From NCBI GenBank assembly GCA_932294295.1, contig OW028573.1, positions 14,032,155 through 14,096,154 on the forward strand: 64,000 nucleotides of DNA, written 5' to 3'. The stretch's first letter is position 1. The number at the start of each line of letters is the position of its first letter. The position numbers and the translations under genes are program-made. The DNA comes from Alitta virens. Its lineage: Eukaryota; Annelida; Polychaeta; Phyllodocida; Nereididae. Below the pieces are notes generated by a model, which worked only from the letters and a program-made list of their open reading frames with translations, had not been told where the DNA came from and made no database searches. Of this stretch, positions 37,440 to 50,000 are shown in pieces.

Positions 37440-40400
37440 ATGTCTGAAGTTGATCCTAAACAGGTGAATGGTGATGTTACTCCAGCGGAACAAACCAAAG
37501 AAACCAAAGAAGTGCCCCAAGTGCCCCAAGATGTCCCTGTTGAGGATGAGCCTGAAACAAATACGGATGTGAATGAAAATGTTGAAGATAAGTCTGGTCA
37601 GGACAGTAAATCAAAACCAGATAAAAAGTTCTTGCAAAAGCCAGGCGTACGTCTGGGGCCGTTGCTGGAAAAAGACATTATTCCCACTCAAGAGGAAGTG
37701 AAAACTTACCAAGATGCCCTGGCTCACCTTAAGGATGTCATTAATAGTCAGACAGCAATCAAGATTACTCGCATTGTTGAGGTTTGTATTGATAGGAAGT
37801 GATTTTGCACTTTTTTTTTCTCTGTAATGTGCACAATTTAATGTTCTGGTACACTTTGTAGTCATTCTGAATGATTTACTCAATTTGTGAAAGTTCAGTA
37901 AAGTATGATCATGTCAGGTTAATTTCTGCAAACTTAGAACTATCTCTGAAATAGTTTTAACTTTGTTCGGGTGAAGTTATAGTGTGCAAACAGCATTATT
38001 TAGAGTAAACATTGCATATGCTTCTCCAGCACATTTAGAAAATGTATTGCTTTGTTGTGCCGACTTGACTGGCCTTATACTGAATTTGAAGCTTACTTAG
38101 GCGATTCATCAGAATTCAAATTTGCGGTCCTGTTGCTAACAGTAACTGCAGTTTCAAAATAGTTTTTATCAGTGACACACAGGCCTAGATGCTAGTGTGT
38201 ACTAGCATAGTTGTCAGCATTTTGTTTTGTTTTGTTTTTTGAAAATTTATTTTTGAATGACAGACATTATTAATCATCACTATGAAGTCTTGCAAGGACT
38301 AATTAACTTAGACCCCTACCGGTATTTTTTTTTCAATGTTTAATCAAAGGAACCCATCAGGCCTCAATGCCACATCAATTGGGGGTAAAATAATGACAAC
38401 ATTTTCATGATTTCAGTACGGCAGCATGGAATCAGGTACAAGTGTCAGGAACCATTGGTCAGTTAAGCTGATTGTGTTGAGTGAAGGAAACCTTGCGGGC
38501 CAAGTTGACACTTTGAAAGGTGTCCTTAAACAGAAGTTGGGAGAGTCCTACAAAGAATTGTCCACCTCTGCTGACCAGGTCAAATTCACCTGGCAGCAAG
38601 AAGAAACTCCATTTTTCGGTGATGTTAGGCTCACTACTCAGCCAGGTGAATATTATTATTACATGAGGGCTGTTCCATTTTTAAAAGGAGGGAGAACAGG
38701 AAGGTTCTTTTGAAAAAGCAGGGAAGGGGGGGGGGGGGTGTTCTTCCCAAGTTCTCCAATAGAGAAAAAGCATGGGTGGGGGAGGTCTGGAATTTTTCCT
38801 GTCGCCCCCCCCCCCCCCCCCCCCTTTTAAATGGAACAGCCCTAGTGTTTTGCAGATTTATTACATACGGGAGATGTCATATGAATTATTCATCGTATTC
38901 CCATGGGCAAATTATGTGTTTTGCTTCTTGCTAATACATGTATATGTAGGATATAGCAGATTCACACAGAAATCAATAGTTTGGTACCATCAATTGTTAT
39001 TTTGTAAACAAATTGAGAATTGCCCATTGAATATACTTTTTTGTCAACTGTTTTACGTCTAATGGAAATCAATAGTACAGTTAAAAGTTGAGATTAAGCT
39101 TTTAAAAGAGGCATTTGTGGAAAAAAATTGACCAATTATGAAAATGTTGCCTCCCAAAAAATTACAAAAAAATTTGGAATGTGGTAGATCATGGATTTTG
39201 ATCAAGTCATCAGAATGTGTGGTTTTATGGTTACAAACACTATTCCTAAAATATTATGGCTCAGGATCTAGCAGTTGCCATGGTAGCCACATTTAAATAT
39301 TTTGGGCAGTTTCACCAAGTCCTATCTTTTACCAATGCTTCAATCTGAAAATGGTCAACTTCACAGTTGAATATTTCTGAAGGAGGTGCTCTCCCAGATA
39401 TTATTGTCATTTCACCAGCAGAGATAACATCTCTACTTTCAATTACTATAATAAAATCATGGTGCCCTCAAGAAATGAAGCTTCTAGAGGTATGAATATT
39501 TGGAGAATTTAACATTGAAAATATAGGAAATTGCTGCACAGTTTAAAGCATATTGCAAGAGATGGTCCCAGCCTATCACAACTTTATTGTAATTTCCTTT
39601 GATAACAAATTTTTCGATTTTCAAAATTTAAAATTGTGAAGATAGCAAAGACTTACCTCTGTTCAGCTCTGTGACTGACTTTGATTGATACAAAGAATTG
39701 GAGCCGTGGTGTCACTTTTTCAGCGATATGCAAAATTGTGTAATTTGTTATTTTCGCTAGAATTTATTGTTTCCTTCAATCAATTTGAAAGACACCAATG
39801 TCACACCATTATGTATTGTACATAGAGGGATAGTACAGATTTTGGGCTTTTGTTTGGTATATTCGGTTGATTTTTAGAGTTCCACATGATGAGTGAAACC
39901 CCTGTTTTGTAGTATCATATTTCAACTTTCCCAAAACTCGCAATTAAGTAACTGTGCCTCAAATTGATAATCATATTCGTGATTGATGTCTTTGTCTTTT
40001 GTATGACATAACTGCTGTTTGAATACATTTTTGACATGATTAATATTAAAATATAGCATGATTATTTAAAGCATCAAAATGAAAGCCAATAAAATTTTCT
40101 TTTATATGGATGTGATTTTAGGGTGGTATTGATAAATTAGGCATGTTTAAATGTCCTGCAAACTTGTATCAAAGATTATATTTGCCTCCCAAAAAATTAC
40201 AAAAAACACTATTACCAATGATGATAGCATGTTGATTCTATGAGAGCACCATGATTTTATCAGGGGAATGTATTCTTTAAGGTGTAGTACAACGGGTAAA
40301 CACGATGGTTTGGTCAGGTAAGCGTCTCCGTAAAAAAAGAAGAAGAAAAAAAACTATCAACTTTGAAAATTGCAAATTTTTTGGACTGTCATATTCTTTG

Positions 40401-42040
40401 CACATGATGTTGGCTTCCAGTTCCAGCATGGCTCACTAGAGAAAGTATTAGCCCAGGTGACATGTTCCATGGAAAGATGAGGATTCATATGAACACTATG
40501 GCTGGTTATTTTTTCCATGGCATCTAAATAAGTATAAGTAAAAATAGCCCACAAATTGTTCAATTTGTCTCAACAGTAGTGCTATTTTTGGAGCTTAATG
40601 GGGCAAAACCATGTTTCTTTAGCAACCATTGGGACTTGAGGATCTAAAATTTTATCAATGATGGCATTGTATGTCAGTGTTGGGGCCAGAGCTAAGAAAG
40701 TGAATATAGAAGCAAGTTTTCAAACATTTTTTATTTTCATTTTTGGCTGACAGATCTGAATTAAAATTCTCATGCATACTTTGTGACTTTCAGAGGCGAA
40801 TCTCACGGATATTTTGACAGACAAGTACTCAGAAGAGGGCGCTGCTACCTTCAAGCGCCATCTGCTGACAACTGAGATTCAGAGGCTGAACTTTATCAAA
40901 GAACGTCCAGAGGCTGTGAAGAAACTGATTCGTCTTTTGACCTACTTGTACATAAATGAAGTGATAGAAAAGGTAAATTCCTTTGAGGTAAAATTATAAT
41001 AGAGGTAGTTATAGAATTGTATTGTTGATAAGGGGGAAAACATGGGTGCATAATATATGTATGTACTTTTAAAATTTCGGGAGTGAAGAATAATTTTAAG
41101 TGGCTTTATTGTTACTACAGAAGTTCTAATGGTTATAACAATACAAAATGTGAGGATATTGCTACAACATAAATGTGATATATATATGCAATTGTTTTAT
41201 TTTGAAATTTTCTATATACATGTAACAAAGGTTGTTGAGGCTCGGTCATTGGAATTAATATTTAAGTAATGGAATTTTGTTTTTCTTTTTTACTGCTGGT
41301 CAGCCCCCCTAAAATGCTCCTGAGCTGCTCATGAGTGAAGTAAATAATTAGTTTTGTTTTTGTTTAGCCTGAGGGTGATAGCAGTGAAGTGTCGCAGGGA
41401 GGCAGCCCTGACCTCGATGTCCTGGAACTCGTGTGTGTTTGGGCATGGGGTGTGGCCGGAAGCCCTGAAACCTTCAACTTGAAGAAAGGTCTCACCAAAG
41501 TACTTGATCTCATCTCTAGACCCAAGGACATCATTATTTACTGGACCACCAACTACGATCCCAATGCCTTCCTTCCACATGTTGAATGCAAAATGTGAGT
41601 GATTGAGATATTTCATTATGATTTAAGTTGTGTCTGTCATGCAAACAACTCTTGTTTGCAATTATCTGGCTTAACAATTTTATATCATAACAATGGAAAA
41701 TGAGAAAAAAATGCAATGTCACATTTAATTTTACAAAAATGCCATGATACATTTAATTTTACTGAGTTACATATTGAGGTCATGTTTGCCTGGTGTACAA
41801 CTCAGTCAAACATCAGACTGGGAGAGTGTGTAGTTTAAATAGCGGTCTAATATCACTGCGGATCATGACATTAATTTCAATGAGTGTGCTTTCACTTGCA
41901 GGCCATTTGTGATGGAGGCCTGGAACCCTTATCAAAACGCAGCCGCTGACTTGGACTGGGCTGCAGCATCGAAGATGGCTGAGACAGCACTGAATTCCAG
42001 ACTCATGAGGAGTACCCCTCTTGAATTTGACTGGCAGTAG
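37440..42040 (+). CDS. OAS-like protein, predicted catalytically inactive
   Basis: Five exons (37440-37781, 38417-38645, 40794-40972, 41368-41594, 41902-42040) join in frame with GT-AG junctions to give 371 residues. The start is fixed by an in-frame TGA at 37431. An acceptor AG (37429-37430) just before it implies a 5' UTR intron. Residues 1-70 are acidic and Pro/Lys-rich, probably disordered. Residues 75-135 match the start of the OAS nucleotidyltransferase fold, with YGS-x3-GT (115-122) at the GGSSGKGT site. The DxD metal site reads S129-x-K131. Residues 214-240 (TEIQRLNFIKERP, then KKLIRLLTYLY) match the OAS core helix. Residues 265-358 (LELVCVWAWG, TFNLKKG, IIIYWTTNYD) match the OAS1 C-terminal domain. 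Active OAS enzymes make 2'-5'-oligoadenylate on sensing dsRNA and activate RNase L. This one probably cannot, and may act by binding. Length is close to mammalian OAS1. Family membership is strong; inactivity is inferred. Confidence 0.85.
38668..38845. mobile_element. MITE in intron 2 of the OAS-like gene
   Basis: AGGGCTGTTCCATTTTTAAA on the left faces TTTAAATGGAACAGCCCT on the right. Between them are a G13-class tract (about 38727-38739) and a C-tract of about 19 (about 38806-38824). The inverted ends with no coding capacity fit a short non-autonomous DNA element. The target duplication is not clear. The paired G and C tracts could form a stable hairpin in the pre-mRNA. Confidence 0.65.
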
Positions 42041-42265
42041 TTTCAATATTTTGGTACTTACACTGAGCCCTAAGTCTGTGCTTGAAGGTCATTTTGTGTT
42101 ATGTACCAAGATGTAATGGCATGGGCATTGATACCATAATCTTGTTAAATCAATTAAACCTGGAAAAAATATAATTTTTAATTTGATGCAGAAAATGTTT
42201 TTGGTTGTATAGAAAATAAGAAATTGTGTGTACTTATCATGCAATAAAACTAACTCATTTTGCCA
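42041..42265 (+). other. 3' UTR and polyadenylation signal of OAS-like gene
   Basis: The first AATAAA after the TAG stop is at 42243-42248, about 200 bases downstream. A second candidate lies at about 43008 (CAATAAAAAT). The 3' end position is inferred from the signal alone. Confidence 0.4.
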
Positions 42266-44310
42266 ATGCCTAATTTGGTTTACATTAGAATGAGTCCAAT
42301 ACGTATGAATTATCAAAATTATAACAATGGATTTTTTTTTTGTACGGAATAATTGCCAGCTAGCTTTTACTCTCTTCCATAATGGAGTTATTAAGCTTCC
42401 TGAAAATTTGAATGTATTATTAACAATATCATGCAATGAATATATTTAATATTAATTAAATGCTTTAATGACACAATAATGGCAAAGGTTAGCCATACCT
42501 GCCTTCGATATCAAAGTGGGAATAATCACGTAATGCACTTGAGATTTTGATATTTTTGTCCATTTGTCCAGTTGATTCATGGGTTTATTTTTAGTGCATG
42601 TATGTATAATGTAGTTGATACTTTGCCCTGAGATACCTGCTCGTTGTTGCTGGCTGTTGCAGTTGAATTGCAGCTGTTCTTGGCAATGTTAAAAGCTTGA
42701 AGCTGACACCGATAATATTTTAGATTGAGTCTTTCAAATTGTAAATCTGCTTTTTCATGAGTCATAATTGTTCCGTTGCTTTTGTGTAATGGAACAGTGG
42801 ACACCTTAACAAAATAAGTAACATTTCTAAATTGCCTTTTTCTTTAGTTATTGTTTACATAAAAGCCACTGAAGTTTATTTTGTACCAATTCTGTCCATG
42901 TATATTCTTATTCCGTCTTGCATATGATGTATCAAGTTTGGCTTTGGGCTAATTGTTAATTCTTTAAAAAAAAAGCTGTTGTTTACCATTCTATCAGTTA
43001 TGTTGCAATAAAAATATTTTTGATGACTTGTGTACATAGATACTTCTTTTACATCATTGTTACATCACTGTTAGTGTGTCACTAGTATTTCATATATATA
43101 TACTGCCATTGATTCATTTATGCACATTCGTGCATGTAGTAAGCTGTCTTAGTTCATACTGCTCGAAGTTCTATTGACCACGGTTAACCATGCCATATGT
43201 TAGTAATCTTTCTCAATTGTTTAATAACACTAGAGCTTTTAGACCCATGACTCACGAGGTCGTTGTCTGAAGTTTCCTGAAGAGCTCTCAGAGCTGAGAT
43301 CCTTTGAGATGCCTTTACAATATATGTATTAATGTGCTGTATTTACAATGTACTGAATCAAAGCTGCTCTATGACAGCAGTGCTTTGATTTCATGAAGCT
43401 AAGCCGGAAAGTCGTATGCTCTTTAAGGAAAAGCTTAGGTTGCTCAACTACATATTGGATATATGAGTCTCTTGTAACACTGTCTTTGTTCCCTGGGCAG
43501 GCATAATCCTTTCATATGAAAAGACCTAATCTGCCTTGGATTAATTAGGTCTGTGAGTGTCATGTAATGTCTTTGAATTTGGAGCCTTTTTGCTGGTTAC
43601 ACCAAAGAGAATCTATTTGGCTGCAAATATCTTTGATGCAAATGGTTTATTCATGATATGCATTCAGGAGATTACAAATGTATTTGGTGGACGTTGACAT
43701 TGAAGTCTAATGCCAATCTTACGGTACTTTTTGAGAAGACTTTGAGCCTATACCTCAATTATTCAGTTTCTCAGCATGTGTATTGTTAATCTGGCTGGTT
43801 TGACATAAAAGTACGCTTGTTAGATATTCCACACATTTTATTACAGAATGAGCTTTACTCTAGGGTCTTTAAAGTTTAGAGATGTCTATATTTTCCCTTG
43901 GCTGTACTGATTGCGGAAAGGTATGGCGATTGTCTGTGTGTCTGGTCATAACCTTTGTAGAAGCGATAACTTGAAAAGCATTATCTCTGCTTGGAGGGCA
44001 GAGATTTTGTTCTCAGTATGATAACTTAGCCTTTCCCGCCAAAATCTGATTGGTTTCCAGATGAAAACGGATATTACCAGCCATGTATTGCTATGCCGCT
44101 TAATATGTAGGTAGATGCTGCTCTTTTACAGCCTGCTATTGCTTTTGGGCTTGATTCAATGCTTCCTTATCGTGCACAAACGCATTTTCCCACCACGTTT
44201 GCTGACTTGGACCCTCAGATGTGGTTGCAGGCCCTAGATGTAGCCCGCTGGCGAAAGTTGCAATGTGTCCCTGCTGCAATAGGCAGAGATCTGCACATCC
44301 CATGTGCCTT
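42266..44310. other. Intergenic, nothing recognised
   Basis: AT-rich DNA with short open frames only. It could include a longer 3' UTR of the OAS-like gene, given the second AATAAA near 43008. Confidence 0.4.
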
Positions 44311-44318
44311 CTAGTGGA

Positions 44319-45150
44319 TCCCAGGATCATGCAATCAACAGGGATTATGCTTTAGGGGTAGACCTTGGATGAGTGCGAAGACGTACGGCTCCCCGTGACT
44401 TACTTTTGAAGTCAAAACCATTCCGAACCTTGTAGAAATGATAACTTCAGTAATTTTGATGCTAGGATTATGGAACTTACAGGGATTAAGCCTTAGGGGG
44501 AATAAAAGACTTCGGATGAGTTTGAAGATGGATAACCTTGACCTATTTTTGAAGTCACAGAGGTCAATCATTCTGAACCTTGTTGAAATGATAACTTCAG
44601 ACATGATGATTTTGCATCATACAACCAACAGGGATTTTGCCTTTGGAGAAGACCTTGCATAAGTTTGAACATGGATGACCTTGACCTATTTTTGAGGTTA
44701 TAGGGTCAGCCATTCCGAACCTTGTAGAGATGATAACTTCAGTAATTTTGATGCTATAGGATCATGTAATTTGCAGGGAGTATGCCTTGGGGAAAGACGT
44801 TGGCCCTTTTTTTAAGGTCACAAGGAAAAAATATTCCAGTCATTGTAGAAAAGATAGCTTCTGCTGTGTTGATGCTAGGATCATACAACCAGGACTTGTG
44901 CCTTAGCGAACCTTGGATATGTTTGAAGATGGGTGACCTTTACCTATGTTTGCCGTCACAAGGGGTCAGTGAGGGTCAAACATGTTTCGTACCGTCTACA
45001 AATGATACCCTAGAGATGAACAGGGGAAGGAGAAGACCGTCAATGAGTTTGAAGGTGAGTGACCTTGACCTATTTTTGAGGTCACTAAGGTCAAAATTAC
45101 TCCAAACCGTGTGCACAAACTTCTGATATATGTTGATGCTAGGCTCATGC
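44319..45150. repeat. Degenerate tandem array, roughly 120-150-bp units
   Basis: Five or six units share an order of words: GGATCATGCAACCAACAGGG, then a TATGCCTTAGGGG-type word, GACCTTGGATGAGTTTGAAG, ATGACCTTGACCTATTTTTG, GAGGTCA, ATTCCGAACCTTGTAGAAAT, then GATAACTTC and TTTTGATGCTAGG. Starts are visible near 44325, 44463, 44610, 44754 and 44875, with a rearranged last unit to 45150. Each unit carries AGGTCA half-sites in both orientations (TGACCTTGACCT, then GAGGTCA). Reading frames through it (such as 44438-44662) are by-products. Confidence 0.75.
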
Positions 45151-45479
45151 AACCAATTCAGTCATGTGAATGATGTCATCGCACGAACCCCCAAACCCGT
45201 AAATTGCAGATGTCAGCTCATGGCAGGCTGAGGGATTCAAAATCTTTACACGGTTTTTTTTTTCTGCCTTTTTTTTCAGAATAGGTCAAGTGAATGTCAT
45301 TCGCCGAATCTCAGACCCATTATGATTATTGAGTACAGACAGTATAGTAGTAACTGGTTCAGGCACATGATCTGTGGTTAGTCGAGTGGGGGAAATTACA
45401 GATTTGTATACCTCTTATCAGAAATCATCTGAAACTGTACCGGTCTTGTAGACTGGAGCGATATTTTGAGCCATCCCCG

Positions 45480-47035
45480 CTATGCTTAAATCACCCTTTT
45501 TCCATGTTCTATTTTCAGCAGAAAAAATAAAGAATGCAGTTCCTCACAAGTTTGAAAGTGGAACTTATGAACAAAGAGTGAGAAAGCCATCTCTAAACTG
45601 CAAATAAAGCATAATGTATCAACCAAATTTGTCAAGATTATGAAAGAATTGGATGAAATCAAAAAGAAAAAACATCTGAGTGGGAGAATCGTCTGCAACA
45701 CTTAGAACATAGGAAGAGTTATAACACATTAAGCAATGAGAGTTTCAACAAGACAGTGTTCAACAGAATGATTCTGCAACTCGGGGTGGTGATAGACAGA
45801 AATTCATCTGCAATTATTGCAAAGCTCCTGGTCATACAAAGAAGTACTGTAAAAAGTCAACTTCAAAAACTCAGATAAGGCCAATCGTCTACTAGTGGGT
45901 CCAGTTAATGAAATATGTGTTAAAGGGCTGTACATTCCACTATTGCACTACTCTTGATAGTATTGAAGGTGTTGTTGGTCCAATGATACGCCGATTTTGA
46001 CTGAAGAATGTAACCTCCCTAGTGGTTTATTTTTATGGCAACATCATCAGTTCATAACTTCAATTGTCCATAATGTGCCAATCCATGTTGTCAATACTTC
46101 GCCAAAAGCTGCCATTATTCTTTACCAGTGATAGTGTCTCCTGTTTTACCATTTGATAATGTTGAGCCGTCTATTGACATGAAAAGAAGTCACTACAAAT
46201 TCGTATGGGGCACAGCACAAGAGGCTTTTCGAACTACCAAGAGGCTAACAGCATTCAGAAACCAATTGCTAGTGCAAGCAGACATATAAATCCAGCTGAG
46301 AAACGTTATTTAGTCCACAAGTTAGAATTTCTTACTAAAATGGTGGTGTGTGACAAATTTCATGACTATCTGTACGCATATGAATTCCAAGTAATAACAG
46401 GCAACAACCCTCTGACGTGTGTCTTGACCTCTACCAATTTGGATGCTACTGCTCTCGGATGGATTTCAGAGTTGACATTATACAACTTCAGTATCAAATA
46501 TCAGCCTGGAAAGTTCAACACTGCGGCTGATGCTTTGTCAAGATTAGATGAGGAGTGTATTCTGTCTAGTGATTCAGTAAGGGCTTTGTGTAGTGGTGCC
46601 AATGCTTCTGACCTTGTCTCTACCATCACTATGTCTTCTCAGGTTATCACGGACGATCTTACAACACGTAAGGAGCCACAGATGAATTCTGAGGATTGGG
46701 CAAATAAGCAATTATCAGACAGTTCTATTGGTCCTGTTTTGAAAGCTTCATGTGAATCATCTTCTTTTTCTGGTGATTGCCAAGAAGCTAGAAAATTGTG
46801 GAGACAGAGGAGAAAATTGGTAGTGTTTGACAATGTCCTGTACAGAGTTGTAAATTCTACAAATGGGCATCAGAAACAACTGATTCTACCTCAAGAGTCA
46901 AGATTAGAAGCCTTAAGGAACTTTACTACATGAGATGGGTCAATTGGGGAAAGAGAGAATCTCTCATCTTATGAGGAATTCATTCTTTTGGCCCGCATGC
47001 ATCATGATATTTTCCGGTACAATGTATCCATGTAA
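45480..47035 (+). pseudogene. Broken Ty3/Gypsy retrotransposon fragment
   Basis: Three remnants lie in order. A Gag-type CCHC zinc knuckle (CX2CX4HX4C, cysteines at 45809, 45818 and 45848, His at 45833) ends at a TAG at 45893-45895; its frame is stopped just upstream at 45737. A long open frame (46205-46933, 242 residues) holds the RNase H-like domain (KLEFL about residue 39, KFHDYLY, NNPLT, YQPGKFN, ADALSRL at about 113) and the start of the integrase linker. A stop follows, then a decayed zinc-binding region to about 47035. Protease and nearly all of reverse transcriptase are missing (only about 300 bp separate Gag from RNase H). The usual catalytic Asp before NNPL is Gly66. No LTRs were seen. 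It is not functional. Confidence 0.8.
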
Positions 47036-50000
47036 CTGGCTAAATTGGCTCGTGATGCAATGCTGTGAACATGAAAGCATGTATGTACCATTTATATAAT
47101 TTCATGGAAAGACAAGGATAGTGATGTCAAACACTTTGTGTTCATGGGATGACACGGTTCCTTTTGCTTAAACGTCACTTGGACCAAAAAGGTGACAAGA
47201 ATAGCTGGATAATGAACTGACTTTTACTTTGGCCAACAGTGGGCCAACATATCAGCATGGAGTCTCTAGTGACTCCATGATATCAGTGAGTCAAACTATT
47301 ATTTAATGGGCCAGCAGAGACCAGACTCATTTGGCCTGGCAATAGATCCTCTGAGTGCCCTCTACTTGTATATTGCATGCATTTGAATATATATGATTGC
47401 ATATTCAAGAAAACTGTCATAAAAACTTGCAACAGGCATCTCCTCTTTCGGGATAGCTCTAGGTTACTCAAATGCTTATAAATGAGGTCTTTGAAAGTTT
47501 TGCCACATTTAGTCTGGGGTATAATTAATTGGTCATTGTGAGATTTTTGATCTTATAATGTCAGACAATATCATTGTCTGAATTATTGACAGGGTGCATG
47601 CTGCAGGGCTTGTTCTGAGGAACATATATCACAGCAGTCAGATTTCTGTCTGCTTGCATGGTGTCATTAGTTGCAGAAAAGTTTACAAATAAGAGATTTC
47701 CTAGTTACTACACCTCTGAAGCCACAGAAAATATAATATTTGCACAGAATCCTCCCTTCAGTGTTTTTTATATATGCATATATATATATATTATGGTATT
47801 AAATGATAAGGTTGGTTCCAGTTTTGATCCAGCAAGGTCATACAATTGAAACAGAATTTGAATCTCCAACTAATCTGGAAATAATCACATGATTTTCAGG
47901 ATAATGCGCCAGTTAATTTGACAGAAAATTGACCTGAACCCAAAATGGCACTCTCCTCCTCAAAGATGTCAATGCTCTACCTTCTTATTAAACGTGAATC
48001 TGTCTGACCTATTTGTGGGGGCAAAGGTGTCTGTAACACATCTGTATGATCAGTGACATAAGCTAATGCCTGTATTATAAAGGCCAAGGTGAAAATGACC
48101 CGAAGGTATGATTAGTGTGCATGTGGAGATCCATATTATCTATCATTCTTGAGGAAACAAGAAAATATATTCATAGAGAGCCGCATGCGATCTCTGTCAA
48201 TTGAGATAATAACGAAAGAGGTAGCAGTAGCTGCTAGTGAAAGTTTTTATGCTGCACCCTGTATCATATGAAGTTCTTTTTTGTTTGATGCCGGTGTTTG
48301 TTGAAGAGGCTGGCCAAGAGAAAACTACACTCTGATTCCACGTAATTGTCAAATACTTTGTGAGTATTGTGGATTCTGTCCCTGGCCAAGATTTTCCTTG
48401 CAAAACTGCAATTAGGTTGGGACTAGATTTGCCTGCTTCAGGGACCAACTGAACGCTGGCTGATACAAACTACCTTTAGGGAATATGCTGCTCCATTACA
48501 ACTCCTCCAGGGCTCATTGTTTTGAGAAACCCAACAGGGAGTTTCACAAGGAGCGAATTGTCACTGAAAGTTTTATCGTCAATATAATGGTTTTATCAGG
48601 CAATCTGGAATGGGTTTAACTACCAAGAGTGATTCGTGTCAATGTAGATCGTTCATTTGGGTTCTTGCAACTCATTGTTGTATTATTCAAACGGCCATTT
48701 CCAATGAGGAAATGAAAGGCTATGGGGTAGAGGAAACCAAGCAGCATGGCTTCTACTAGAAGCACACGAAAAGAAGATTGGGGTGCATAGTAACACGACC
48801 TGTGTTGATGAAATCCTCACGATTGATTTATTCTATCAAGGACCAAAGCTTGACATGATACTATGTGACATTAGGTGATGGTGGCACATGATTACTTGTG
48901 TAGGGAACTGACTTAGTTCTTGCCCTTGACCGTTTCTAAAGGGTTAACACTGAGCCCTTACTGACACCCCTGGAACTAATTAGGTGTGGGGAATAACTAG
49001 TGTTGTCAGAAGCCATCAATCAGACCTGCTTGTTATTCATGCATACGATTGGTGAATCGGCAAGCACTAGTGTTCATAGTTGTGTACTACACGACTATGG
49101 ACACTATAGTTTGCCGATTGTGTAGACCTTGAATTGACACTGACAAGTCTATTGCCCTAAGAATGTTCTTAGTTGTCACCAGTTCGTGCTCTTTTATTTG
49201 CAAAATAACTTCATTACAAACAGAGAAATCAAAGCCCAGCTGTAATGAAATGTTTTGTTACAAAAGACGTGATGTTTCTTGGAAACACCATCCTTCCCTG
49301 GAGGCATGATTTATCTTGAAATTGAATTGTTTCCACTCGTCCATAATATTTTAATCTGATCAATATCAGATTTTATGCAAATCTAGATTAATATGAGTGT
49401 TATGTTCTCTTAAAACAGCAGCCATCTGCCATCTTTGTATTTTTGAAGTTATGTTCTTTTTGTCTACTTGCTTTTAGCTGAGGGAGATTTTGAAGCTTTG
49501 CCAAAAGAGGAAGCCAGGTGAGGCCAGCTCCTCTTTGTGCCAGACTCCTCTGGCACCAGACAGTGTCCTTCTCTCCTAAATGCAGGGGACACTTACAAGT
49601 CCAGCTACTTAGGTGACTTCCTCCGCTCGATTGTTATCACTCCTATGGAATTCTGAGAAAGAGTTGTTCTGTCTCAAGCTCTGACCTCTTATCTGACCTC
49701 TGGCTTTATGAAAGCTTTATCTTGAAAGGATAACTCTGTTGTGAATGGGATTTAATAATAGAGCCATTTTGTGGTGGTCTGAGTTGGTTGTGCTCACATT
49801 GCTTCTGCTTCGAATGCAAGTTAGAATGATAGCTGGATTGACCTCATCTTATTTGTATGTTATAAACTTGACGTATTGTCTGGAACTTTTTTTACATATG
49901 TTGTTTGAAATCTGCTGACAAACCAACATATATTGTTGCGTTAATATGATGAAAAGTTTAAAGTAGTTTGTGGCACAATGGCATATTCTGTGGATTTTAC

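Noticed and set aside
39149..40262. Shared words in OAS-like intron 2 (CCTCCCAAAAAATTACAAAA twice; AAAATCATGGTG inverted)
   Set aside because: Only about 12-25 bp each with different flanks. Too short to define an element.
44438..45126. Open frames of 74-114 codons as genes
   Set aside because: They follow the tandem repeat array and change frame between units.
49477..49518. 40-bp mini-exon between a T-rich acceptor and a GTGAGG donor
   Set aside because: No adjacent exon, no identifiable peptide, and such pairs are common by chance.
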